Positions 1 through 5,818 of a DNA stretch of 5,911 bases are shown piece after piece. This DNA comes from Syntrophaceae bacterium UBA4778. Its GTDB lineage: Bacteria > Desulfobacterota > Syntrophia > Syntrophales > UBA4778. Below the pieces are notes generated by a model. The model was not told the DNA's origin, did no database searches, and saw only the letters and a program-made list of their open reading frames with translations. A program made the position numbers and the translations under genes. Within the stretch, counting starts at the first letter, position 1; each line of letters starts with the position of its first letter. The stretch covers positions 1 to 5,911 of the forward strand of contig DHHG01000142.1 in the NCBI GenBank assembly GCA_002403175.1, written 5' to 3'.

Positions 1-1
1 T

Positions 2-85
2 CAAACCGGGGCACTCCCAGCGTATGTTCTGAAGCTTGACGAAGACGTTTTGCAATTGGCCCGGAGTAGAATTAAATTGAGCTAG
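2..85 (+). CDS. 3' end of an unidentified gene (partial)
   Basis: A reading frame is open from the left edge to a TAG at 83-85, giving 27 codons that end in ...LQLARSRIKLS. The composition looks like a normal protein C-terminus: an amphipathic, charged stretch with Lys, Asp, Glu, Leu and Arg. I do not recognise the family. With only 84 bases, an open frame by chance is quite possible. The gap to the epimerase start is 135 bases, so if real it could belong to the same transcript, but nothing in the sequence proves it. No function is proposed. Confidence 0.3.
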   Translation, partial: QTGALPAYVLKLDEDVLQLARSRIKLS

Positions 86-205
86 ACGAAATTCAACGCC
101 CAGATCACGAGGAACTGCATCAAATGGCTACTTTTTCCTAACGCGGGAGGTGCAGTCAAAGCAGTGGATGAGTCTCAGCTTATGGCAGTTTATAGTTCCG
201 TTTTT

Positions 206-212
206 AAGGAGG
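206..212 (+). promoter_or_regulatory. Shine-Dalgarno site of the epimerase gene
   Basis: AAGGAGG lies 8 nt before the ATG at 221. It decides the start: the same frame is open further upstream to an ATG at 164, but the extra 19 residues lack any family similarity and that ATG has no comparable ribosome binding site. Confidence 0.85.
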
Positions 213-220
213 TTTTGTGG

Positions 221-625
221 ATGAAAGTTTTATGTGTGGATCATATTGGTATAGCTGTGAAGAGTATAGACGAGAGTCTTAAGTTTTTTACTGGTATATT
301 AGGGTTGGAATTGGTTGGAACTGAAGAAGTTATCGAGCAAAAGGTCCGAACGGCTTTTTTCCCTGTGGGAGAATCTGAGATTGAAATATTAGAGCCAACT
401 GCTCCAGATAGTCCTATTGCGAGGTATATCGATAAAAATGGTGAAGGAATACAGCACATAGCTCTAAGAGTTGATGACATCGAAGCAGCTCTGGAAAAAT
501 TGAAAAGTATGGGTGCTAGATTGATTGATGAAACACCCCGATATGGTGCGGGCGGTGCAAAGATTGCGTTTATACATCCTAAAGCCACTAAAGGGGTTCT
601 ATTAGAGTTATGTCAGAGAGACTAA
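221..625 (+). CDS. mce: methylmalonyl-CoA epimerase
   Basis: Methylmalonyl-CoA epimerase interconverts the (R) and (S) forms of methylmalonyl-CoA, linking the carboxylase/transcarboxylase product to the mutase substrate in the cytoplasm. The 134-residue protein has the usual length for this small vicinal-oxygen-chelate (glyoxalase-fold) family. It shows the two paired beta-alpha-beta modules: module one opens with DHIGIAV (residues 7-13) and module two with IQHIALRVDD (77-86). By comparison with the Propionibacterium enzyme, the divalent-metal ligands should be His8, Glu55, His79 and Glu129. The family signatures HP at 119-120 and GVLLEL at 125-130 are present. The start at 221 is chosen from the AAGGAGG eight bases upstream. 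The next pathway gene, the carboxyltransferase, lies 869 bp downstream, with an IS1380 remnant filling most of the gap, so an ancestral tighter cluster is likely. No lesion is seen and the gene looks functional. Other glyoxalase-fold enzymes are possible in principle, but the context makes the epimerase call strong. Confidence 0.93.
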   Translation: MKVLCVDHIGIAVKSIDESLKFFTGILGLELVGTEEVIEQKVRTAFFPVGESEIEILEPTAPDSPIARYIDKNGEGIQHIALRVDDIEAALEKLKSMGARLIDETPRYGAGGAKIAFIHPKATKGVLLELCQRD

Positions 626-645
626 ATGACTTATAAGACAGCCTG

Positions 646-682
646 GACTGCCCCTGGGGTTAGACAGTTGGTTAGGGCAGTC
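646..682 (+). terminator. inverted repeat after the epimerase gene, possible terminator
   Basis: GACTGCCC (646-653) pairs perfectly with GGGCAGTC (675-682) around a 21-nt loop. It starts 20 nt after the epimerase stop codon. The stem is GC-rich, but a clear T-run is missing right after it (only TTTTA at 700-704), so this is a weak candidate for an intrinsic terminator. It could equally be an mRNA 3'-stabilising structure. Confidence 0.35.
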
Positions 683-699
683 GGATGGGGGTTCTGGGG

Positions 700-722
700 T
701 TTTATCCCAGATTTTCCATTAG
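700..722 (+). repeat. left terminal inverted repeat of the IS1380 remnant
   Basis: This 23-bp stretch matches the reverse complement of 1458-1480 at 22 of 23 positions; the single difference is at 708. The family-like terminus probably begins with CCC at 706. The outer six bases (TTTTAT) may be flanking target DNA that happens to mirror the other side. Confidence 0.85.
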
Positions 723-783
723 CATTTTTTGGTCATTTTAGATAGCCGTCAGCGATTCTGGTTGCATGAACAGCCTGAGCATG

Positions 784-804
784 TTCTAATGGTTTCCATT
801 AGAA
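784..804. repeat. internal palindrome made of two IS-end motifs head to head
   Basis: TTCTAATGG (784-792) and CCATTAGAA (796-804) are perfect 9-bp arms separated by TTT. The left arm with its flank, CATGTTCTAATGG (780-792), is identical to the inner part of the right end at 1452-1464. TTTCCATTAG (793-802) is identical to part of the left end at 713-722. It lies about 40 nt before the transposase start. It could be a subterminal transposase binding site or operator, or the scar of two joined ends. Confidence 0.7.
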
Positions 805-840
805 ATACATTTGCGATTACGGCATGTTATGGGGGACAAT

Positions 841-1439
841 ATGGCACGATCGCTTCAAGGGAACGGCTTTACGGTTGGGTTTTCGGATCGGGCACTAGAG
901 CGGGGGATTGAGATTGCGGAAACTGATTATCAGTCGGCCAGTTGGGAAAAGTCACGTCGTATCATCGTCATAAGGCAGTCCGCCTCAGATCGGGAGTCCC
1001 CCGGCAAAGAGTCTTAAGTCTGTTTCCTGATGACCCGGCGGCTCAACGCTGGCGATACAGCGCATTGGTAACGGACCTTGCATTTCCTGCAGTTGAAGTC
1101 TGGCGCGCCTACAGGGGGAGAGCGGATGCGGAAAACCGGATCAAAGAGTTGAAGGCCGATTTTGGTCTGGATGCCTTCAGCATGCGGAAATTCTGGGCGA
1201 CTGAGGCGGCTTTGGCAGTTGCCATGCTGGCGTATAATCTGATGAGTCTGTTTCGTTAGGCAGTGATGAGGACCCGTGTTCAGCACACCCTTTCCACCTT
1301 GCATGGGATGGTGCTGGCCGTCGGCGGTGCATGGAAGGGCGGCACCGGTAATCATCATTTGCTATTGTCTGTCCCGCGAAAGAAGCGGGCGTGGTTCAGT
1401 GGCCTGTGGGCTAACGCTTCAGACCTACCAGGTGGGTAA
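841..1439 (+). pseudogene. IS1380-family transposase, disrupted
   Basis: This is the remains of a DDE transposase of the IS1380 family. The first about 16 codons from ATG 841 (an in-frame ATG also lies at 829) look like the family N-terminus, with FTVGFSDR. They run straight into sequence from the C-terminal third (GIEIAETDYQSASW...RRIIVIRQ), so the middle, including the first two catalytic aspartates, has been deleted near 890. The frame then shifts by one near 1005-1012: GK in one frame continues as VLSLFPDD in another. The C-terminal signature YRGRADAENRIKELK follows, giving Y-(2)-R-(3)-E-(6)-K with catalytic Glu at 1131-1133. After NLMSLFR a TAG at 1257-1259 stands where glutamine is expected (CAG to TAG). 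The same frame then continues for 59 more codons of family-like sequence (TLHGMVLAVGGAWKGGTG) to a TAA at 1437-1439. No functional protein is expected. Confidence 0.88.
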
Positions 1440-1457
1440 CGTGAGCAGATTCATGTT

Positions 1458-1480
1458 CTAATGGAAAATCTAGGATAAAA
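1458..1480 (-). repeat. right terminal inverted repeat of the IS1380 remnant
   Basis: This is the partner of 700-722, with one mismatch. The likely true end of the element is GG at 1473-1474, four bases before the Shine-Dalgarno of the carboxyltransferase gene. The outer six bases (ATAAAA) overlap that ribosome binding site. Confidence 0.85.
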
Positions 1481-1484
1481 GGAG
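1479..1484 (+). promoter_or_regulatory. Shine-Dalgarno site of the carboxyltransferase gene
   Basis: AAGGAG sits 10 nt before ATG 1495. It is unusual because it touches the right end of the IS1380 remnant, so everything upstream of the ribosome binding site is now IS sequence. Confidence 0.8.
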
Positions 1485-1494
1485 AAAAAGTTAA

Positions 1495-3030
1495 ATGACA
1501 ACTCGGGAGAAGATAGAGTTATTTAAGGAAAAATCAAAAGAGATTGAAGCCGGTGGAGGAGAAAAAGCTATTGAAAAATTACACGCAACGGGAAGATTGA
1601 CTGCCCGCGAAAGGCTTGCTCTCCTTTTTGATGAGGGTACTCTTGTAGAGTTCTATAAATTCGTTGAGCACAGATGCTCGAATTTTGGTATGGCAAACAA
1701 GAAAATTCCCTGTGACGGAGTTATAACGAGTTATGGCAACGTCAACGAGAGGAAGGTTTTTGCTTATGCGCAGGATTTTAGTGTTGTCGGTGGATCGTTA
1801 GGCGAAATGCATGCCACTAAGATAGTAAAATGTCTCGAGAAAGCCATGTATGCTGGTTGTCCTGTGATCGGCCTAAATGATTCAGGCGGTGCAAGGATTC
1901 AGGAGGGAGTAGATTCTCTTGCCGGATACGGGAGAATATTTTACAAAAACACGATGGCTTCAGGTATAATACCTCAAATATGCGCAATTATGGGTCCATC
2001 AGCTGGTGGTGCTGTCTATTCACCCGCGCTAATGGATTTTGTATATATGGTTAAGCAAGATTATGCACAAATGTTTATCACTGGTCCTGCTGTAGTTAAG
2101 GCTACAACCGGTGAAGAAGTTTCTGCGATTGAGCTTGGGGGCGCAATGACCCACAGTCAAAAGAGTGGTGTTTCCCACTTTGTGGCAGATACTGACGAGG
2201 ACTGCATTAATCAAATCAAAATATTGTTGAGTTATCTGCCGGCAAATCACAATGAAAAACCGCCCGTTGTCGAATGCGATGACCCCGTGGATCGAGTGGA
2301 GGAAAAACTAAACACAATAGTTCCTGACAGCAGTAGTCGATCTTATGATATGAAAGCTCTCATAAGAATGGTGGTGGATAATGGTGAGATATATGAGAGT
2401 CAGAAGTACTTTGCCCAGAATATAATTACCTGTTTTGCGCGAATGAGAGGTTCTACTGTTGGAATAATAGCAAATCAACCACGATACTTAGCTGGTTGTT
2501 TGGATATTGATGCATCTGATAAGGCGGCACGCTTTATTCGCTTCTGCGATTGTTTCAACATCCCCATCCTTACTTTTGTGGATGTGCCTGGGTATTTACC
2601 AGGGACCAGACAGGAATTTGGTGGAATAATTAGACATGGGGCCAAAATGTTGTATGTGTATCCCGAAGCGACGGTACCAAAAATAACTATCGTGGTCCGC
2701 AAGGCCTATGGTGGTTCTTATCTTGGCATGTGTTCTGGTGAATCCGGTGCTGACATGGTTATCGCTTGGCCAACGGCCGAGATTGCAGTGATGGGAGCTG
2801 ACGGTGCAGCGGATATCATATTTCGGAATGAGACTGAAGAGGCCAGGCGACAGAAAAAAGATGAGTATATTGTACAATTTGCCACTCCATATCAGGCAGC
2901 AAGACATGCCATGGTTGAACAAATTGTTGAGCCGAAAGAGACAAGGCCTGCTGTAATAAAGGCACTCGATTTATTGAAAGATAAGAAGGAAGAACGCCCT
3001 TATAAAAAACACGGTAATATACCTTTATAG
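1495..3030 (+). CDS. acyl-CoA carboxyltransferase subunit (methylmalonyl-CoA decarboxylase alpha / transcarboxylase 12S / PccB-like)
   Basis: This 511-residue protein is the carboxyltransferase component that moves a carboxyl group between biotin and propionyl-/methylmalonyl-CoA. It has the two tandem crotonase-fold domains of the family at normal length. The N-terminal domain holds SGGARIQEG (residues 130-138) and GPSAGGAVYSPAL (167-179), the first glycine-rich oxyanion-hole region. The C-terminal domain holds DVPGYLPG and RKAYGGSYLGM (402-412), the second one. It ends in KKHGNIPL, a tail common in 12S transcarboxylase and MmdA proteins. At the position where propionyl-CoA carboxylase beta chains carry a specificity aspartate (AYD), this protein has Leu410 (SYL), as in the 12S/decarboxylase type. 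The reaction could therefore be transcarboxylation with oxaloacetate, Na+-pumping decarboxylation, or ATP-dependent carboxylation. The partner subunits (biotin carrier, 5S subunit, membrane beta subunit or biotin carboxylase) are not in the window, so the choice stays open. It has its own strong Shine-Dalgarno and lies 205 bp before the mutase gene in the same direction. Confidence 0.93.
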   Translation: MTTREKIELFKEKSKEIEAGGGEKAIEKLHATGRLTARERLALLFDEGTLVEFYKFVEHRCSNFGMANKKIPCDGVITSYGNVNERKVFAYAQDFSVVGGSLGEMHATKIVKCLEKAMYAGCPVIGLNDSGGARIQEGVDSLAGYGRIFYKNTMASGIIPQICAIMGPSAGGAVYSPALMDFVYMVKQDYAQMFITGPAVVKATTGEEVSAIELGGAMTHSQKSGVSHFVADTDEDCINQIKILLSYLPANHNEKPPVVECDDPVDRVEEKLNTIVPDSSSRSYDMKALIRMVVDNGEIYESQKYFAQNIITCFARMRGSTVGIIANQPRYLAGCLDIDASDKAARFIRFCDCFNIPILTFVDVPGYLPGTRQEFGGIIRHGAKMLYVYPEATVPKITIVVRKAYGGSYLGMCSGESGADMVIAWPTAEIAVMGADGAADIIFRNETEEARRQKKDEYIVQFATPYQAARHAMVEQIVEPKETRPAVIKALDLLKDKKEERPYKKHGNIPL

Positions 3031-3040
3031 GATAAGGGCG
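2995..3040 (+). repeat. inverted repeat spanning the carboxyltransferase stop codon
   Basis: CGCCCTTAT (2995-3003) pairs perfectly with ATAAGGGCG (3032-3040) around a 28-nt loop that includes the stop codon at 3028-3030. An alternative smaller pairing inside (CCTTATAAA with TTTATAGG) is also possible. There is no T-run after it, so a classic intrinsic terminator is unlikely. It may be a 3'-end stabilising or processing structure, or chance. Confidence 0.45.
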
Positions 3041-3235
3041 CTATTCAGATAAATGTGAGTTGTAAAAGTTAACCTCTTTCCGTGCAGTCAGTTTATCTCC
3101 GGTGATGAGGAGGAGGGGTGGCTTACTTTGAAAAAATCGTTGACGGAGCGTAACGTTTGTAATCTTACGTCCATCATTTTCCGACTGTTTGCGGAAAAAC
3201 TAACGTAACTATTTATAAGTGGGAGGAATTATATC
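3031..3235 (+). other. 205-bp spacer between carboxyltransferase and mutase
   Basis: No convincing gene is seen here. The spacer holds a purine-rich tract AGGAGGAGGGG (3108-3118) that looks like a strong ribosome binding site but leads only to an 11-codon frame (GTG 3118 to TAA 3151-3153). It also holds an imperfect stem (GGAGCGTAA with TTACGTCC, 3145-3172, one bulged G) and a perfect 7-bp hairpin (TTTTCCG 3177-3183, CGGAAAA 3192-3198). I see no good sigma-70 promoter: TTGACG at 3140-3145 lacks a matching -10, and TTGCGG (3189) with TTATAA (3213) is weak. Whether the mutase is co-transcribed with the carboxyltransferase cannot be settled from sequence. Confidence 0.5.
3222..3227 (+). promoter_or_regulatory. 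Shine-Dalgarno site of the mutase gene
   Basis: GGAGGA lies 8 nt before ATG 3236 and supports that start. The protein begins at the point expected for the family. Confidence 0.85.
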
Positions 3236-5377
3236 ATGTCAGAACATCCTGGGATAAGCAAATGGAAGGAACGTGCAGCAAAAGAGTTGAGAGGAAAACC
3301 CCTCGAATCACTAATCTGGAAGACCCCCGAAGGGATTTCGGTTAAGCCTTTGTATGCTGCTGAAGATCTCAAGGAATTGGAGCATAATGTTAATACACTT
3401 CCCGGATTTCCGCCATTTGTTCGGGGTCCTATGGCCACTATGTATGCCGGAAGACCATGGACCATTCGCCAGTATGCAGGTTTTTCCACGGCAAAGGAAA
3501 CTAACGCGTTTTACAAGCGATGTCTTGCAGCTGGACAGACTGGGCTTTCTGTAGCCTTTGACCTTCCAACTCACAGGGGATATGATTCGGACCATCCAAG
3601 GGTCATCGGTGATGTGGGTAAAGCCGGTGTTGCAATAGATACAGTGGAAGACTTGAAGATCCTTTTTGACCAGATTCCGCTCGATAAGATATCGGTTTCC
3701 ATGACTATGAACGGTGCAGTGCTGCCAATACTTGCAGGCTACATTGTAGCCGCAGAAGAGCAAGGTGTATCCCAGGAGAAACTATCTGGCACGATTCAGA
3801 ACGATATCCTAAAGGAATATCTTACTCGTAATACCTATATTTATCCGCCTGAACCTTCCATGCGAATCGTATCTGATATAATTGCCTACTGTTCGAGAAA
3901 TATGCCGAAATATAACACTGTTAGTATAAGCGGTTACCACATGATGGAAGCGGGAGCCGATTCTGTTCTCCAGGTGGCATTTACGATAGCTGATGGACTA
4001 GAATACGTAAGAGCGGCTCTTGGAACTGGCCTTCATATAGATAGCTTTGCGCCGCGGCTTTCCTTTTTTTTCGGGATTGGTATGGACTTTTTCATGAATA
4101 CTGCCATGTTAAGAGCTGCGCGTTTTCTGTGGTGTGAGTTGATGAGCCGGTTCAACCCGAAGGATGTCAGATCAACTATGTTAAGGACTCACTGTCAAAC
4201 CTCCGGCTGGAGTCTGACGGTGCAGGATCCCTATAACAATATTATAAGAACAACTCTTGAATGTATGGCAGCTGCTATGGGTGGAACGCAGTCCCTGCAT
4301 ACTAATTCGTTTGACGAGGCTATTGGACTTCCTACGGATTTTTCTGCGAGGATCGCAAGAAATACGCAGCTGATAGTCCAAGAGGAATCTCAGATATGTC
4401 ATGTTGTTGATCCCTTAGGCGGTTCTTATTATGTCGAGTCTTTAACAAGTGAAATTATACGCGAGGCAAGAAAGATTATTGAGGAGGTTGAGAAACTCGG
4501 AGGTATGGCCAAAGCCATTCAAACAGGGATGCCAAAGATGCGTATTGAAGAGCAAGCCGCCAGAAAGCAGGCTCGAATCGATAGAGGTCTGGATGTTATT
4601 GTTGGTGTTAACAAATATAAAATCGAGGAAGAGATAGAAGTGGATGTTCTTGAAGTTCCTGGGTCCGTTCGTGATGAACAAATTGAGCGCTTGAAAGAAA
4701 TAAAAGCGAAACGGAATAATAATGAGGTTCAGAGGACACTCAAAATCATAACAGAGACTGCCGAATCAGGAGGGAATTTACTTGAAGCATGCATTCCCGC
4801 TGTTAGAGCGAGGGCGACTGTCGGAGAGATTTCCTATGCCGTTGAAAAGGTCTTTGGCCGGTATACGGCAATTACTCAGTGCGTATCGGGTGTATATGCT
4901 GTTGAGCACGGTGACAGCGAGATATTAGCTGCTCTCAGGAAAAGAATAGATGAATTCGAAAAGAAGGAAGGGAGGAGGCCGAGAATACTTCTAGTAAAGT
5001 TGGGGCAGGATGGTCATGACCGCGGTATCAAGGTTATAGCGACGGCTTTTGCAGACTTTGGGTTTGATGTTGACATCGGTCCTATGTTTCAAACTCCCGA
5101 AGAAGCCGTTAAGATGGCAGTGGAAAATGATGTTCACATTATCGGTGTTTCGAGTTTGACTGCTGGACACAAAGTCTTAGTTCCTAAGCTCATTAAAGAA
5201 CTTAAGGAGCAGGGTAGTGGAGACATCTTAACTGTTGTTGGCGGTGTTATTCCACCCAACGATTATGACTTTCTCTATGAGATAGGAGTGAGATGCGTAT
5301 TTGGTCCCGGGACTTCCGTCATACAGGCTGCTAATAGGATATTGAATGAGTTAGAAAAAGAGAAAAAAGAAGGGTAA
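3236..5377 (+). CDS. methylmalonyl-CoA mutase, single-chain, coenzyme B12-dependent
   Basis: The enzyme rearranges (R)-methylmalonyl-CoA and succinyl-CoA by a radical mechanism using adenosylcobalamin. The 713-residue chain combines both family domains: a CoA-binding TIM barrel (about residues 30-540) and a C-terminal B12-binding Rossmann domain (about 580-710). Active-site residues equivalent to those of Propionibacterium MutB are present: Tyr80 in TIRQYAGF (Tyr89 there), Gln188 (Gln197), Arg198 (Arg207), and Tyr234-His235 in SGYH (Tyr243-His244). In the B12 domain the base-off signature is complete: DGHDRG (592-597) with His594 as lower axial cobalt ligand, Lys588 six residues before it, SSL at 639-641 and GG at 669-670. 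No lesion is seen. Substrate-pocket residues fit methylmalonyl-CoA rather than isobutyryl- or ethylmalonyl-CoA. It resembles the catalytic chain of MutAB enzymes; no inactive small subunit gene lies next to it, so a homodimer is plausible. The reactivation GTPase MeaB is not in the window. It probably works in one pathway with the epimerase and carboxyltransferase. Confidence 0.95.
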   Translation: MSEHPGISKWKERAAKELRGKPLESLIWKTPEGISVKPLYAAEDLKELEHNVNTLPGFPPFVRGPMATMYAGRPWTIRQYAGFSTAKETNAFYKRCLAAGQTGLSVAFDLPTHRGYDSDHPRVIGDVGKAGVAIDTVEDLKILFDQIPLDKISVSMTMNGAVLPILAGYIVAAEEQGVSQEKLSGTIQNDILKEYLTRNTYIYPPEPSMRIVSDIIAYCSRNMPKYNTVSISGYHMMEAGADSVLQVAFTIADGLEYVRAALGTGLHIDSFAPRLSFFFGIGMDFFMNTAMLRAARFLWCELMSRFNPKDVRSTMLRTHCQTSGWSLTVQDPYNNIIRTTLECMAAAMGGTQSLHTNSFDEAIGLPTDFSARIARNTQLIVQEESQICHVVDPLGGSYYVESLTSEIIREARKIIEEVEKLGGMAKAIQTGMPKMRIEEQAARKQARIDRGLDVIVGVNKYKIEEEIEVDVLEVPGSVRDEQIERLKEIKAKRNNNEVQRTLKIITETAESGGNLLEACIPAVRARATVGEISYAVEKVFGRYTAITQCVSGVYAVEHGDSEILAALRKRIDEFEKKEGRRPRILLVKLGQDGHDRGIKVIATAFADFGFDVDIGPMFQTPEEAVKMAVENDVHIIGVSSLTAGHKVLVPKLIKELKEQGSGDILTVVGGVIPPNDYDFLYEIGVRCVFGPGTSVIQAANRILNELEKEKKEG

Positions 5378-5404
5378 CACTTTAGCTCTTTGAAAACAGA
5401 ATCA

Positions 5405-5427
5405 GTAATTTCCGGTTAGGAAATTGC
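5405..5427 (+). terminator. AT-rich hairpin after the mutase gene, weak terminator candidate
   Basis: AATTTCC (5407-5413) and GGAAATT (5419-5425) form a 7-bp stem with a 5-nt loop, extendable by a T-G and a G-C pair. It lies 28 nt after the mutase stop. No U-tract follows (GCATATAATC), so termination here is doubtful. Confidence 0.3.
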
Positions 5428-5431
5428 ATAT

Positions 5432-5532
5432 AATCTCAAATCGGGAGTGATCAAGCCGGATATCTACGACCCCACCCTGAACCGGGCCTATGCCGAGATG
5501 GAGAGGCATTACGGGTTTGTCGCCGATGGAAA
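5432..5532 (+). pseudogene. internal fragment of an IS21-family transposase (istA)
   Basis: About 33 codons read as a piece of the IstA integrase-type transposase: NLKSGVIKPDIYDPTLNRAY followed by EMERHYGFVAD. The NLKSGV...DIYDPTLN..Y....HYG pattern is characteristic of the region just after the second catalytic Asp in IstA. A TAG at 5417-5419 closes the frame shortly upstream, and the terminal repeats of another element begin at 5533. The fragment is therefore cut at both ends and cannot be functional. The residue expected to be the catalytic Asp before Asn is Tyr here (TAT at 5429-5431), if the similarity reaches that far. It is more GC-rich than the mutase gene. Confidence 0.65.
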
Positions 5533-5578
5533 TGACAACCCAAATTTGACCATCTGTGATAACCTAATTTTGACCACC
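5533..5578. repeat. tandem terminal repeats of the IS21-like element
   Basis: Two 22-bp copies (5533-5554 and 5557-5578) match at 18 of 22 positions with a 24-bp period. Both follow the pattern TGAYAACCYAAWTTTGACCA. Repeated transposase-binding units of this kind are a known trait of IS21-family ends. Confidence 0.65.
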
Positions 5579-5593
5579 CCTGAGCATGGTTAA

Positions 5594-5818
5594 GAATCTG
5601 AGATGATGAGGGTAAATCATCTCACCATGTGCCGGTACTATTGGTTAGCCTTATGCGTATCGGCGCCTGAGCTATTTGGCCTTTGTCTGGTCATGGCCGA
5701 TATCTGCTTTCGATCCATTGTAGATCACGGGCCGTCCTATATCGTCGCACAGCGTTGGGTGATAACTCGATGTCGATCGGTTCCCGTCGGCCATGCTGTG
5801 GATTGGGCGCGGTTATCT
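5594..5818. other. non-coding part of the IS21-like element
   Basis: No credible gene is seen on either strand. The stretch contains a 9-bp perfect hairpin (TGAGATGAT 5599-5607 with ATCATCTCA 5616-5624) between the istB-like 3' end and the terminal repeats. It is longer than I would expect for an IS21 right end and may contain decayed sequence. Confidence 0.4.

Larger units (their letters stand above)
706..1474 (+). mobile_element. internally deleted IS1380-family insertion sequence
   Basis: The element is bounded by inverted repeats beginning CCCAGATTTTCC on the left and, read inward, CCTAGATTTTCC on the right. Termini starting CC(T/C)AGA are known for the IS1380 family (ISEcp1 is an example). 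Inside is a broken transposase whose C-terminal part is typical of IS1380. At 769 bp it is about half of the usual 1.6-1.7 kb, because most of the catalytic domain is missing. It cannot transpose by itself but keeps both ends, so it could be moved by an intact relative. No 4-5 bp direct target duplication is visible; the flanks are instead mirror images (TTTTAT before, ATAAAA after). By eye it is more GC-rich than the surrounding genes, which fits an outside origin. Confidence 0.85.

Noticed and set aside
164..220. Upstream extension of the epimerase to ATG 164
   Set aside because: The added 19 residues do not fit the family N-terminus, and the strong AAGGAGG at 206-212 clearly serves ATG 221.
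1276..1461. 61-codon + strand frame at the right side of the IS1380 remnant
   Set aside because: It is a shifted frame over the transposase C-terminus; the family-like sequence is in the other frame after the amber codon at 1257.
3189..3218. TTGCGG / TTATAA as a promoter for the mutase
   Set aside because: The -35 is poor and the spacer is 18; the start would fall on the ribosome binding site. The evidence is too weak to annotate.
5390..5434. TTGAAA and TATAAT words after the mutase gene as a promoter
   Set aside because: They are separated by 33 bases, far from the usual 17, and no intact + strand gene follows.
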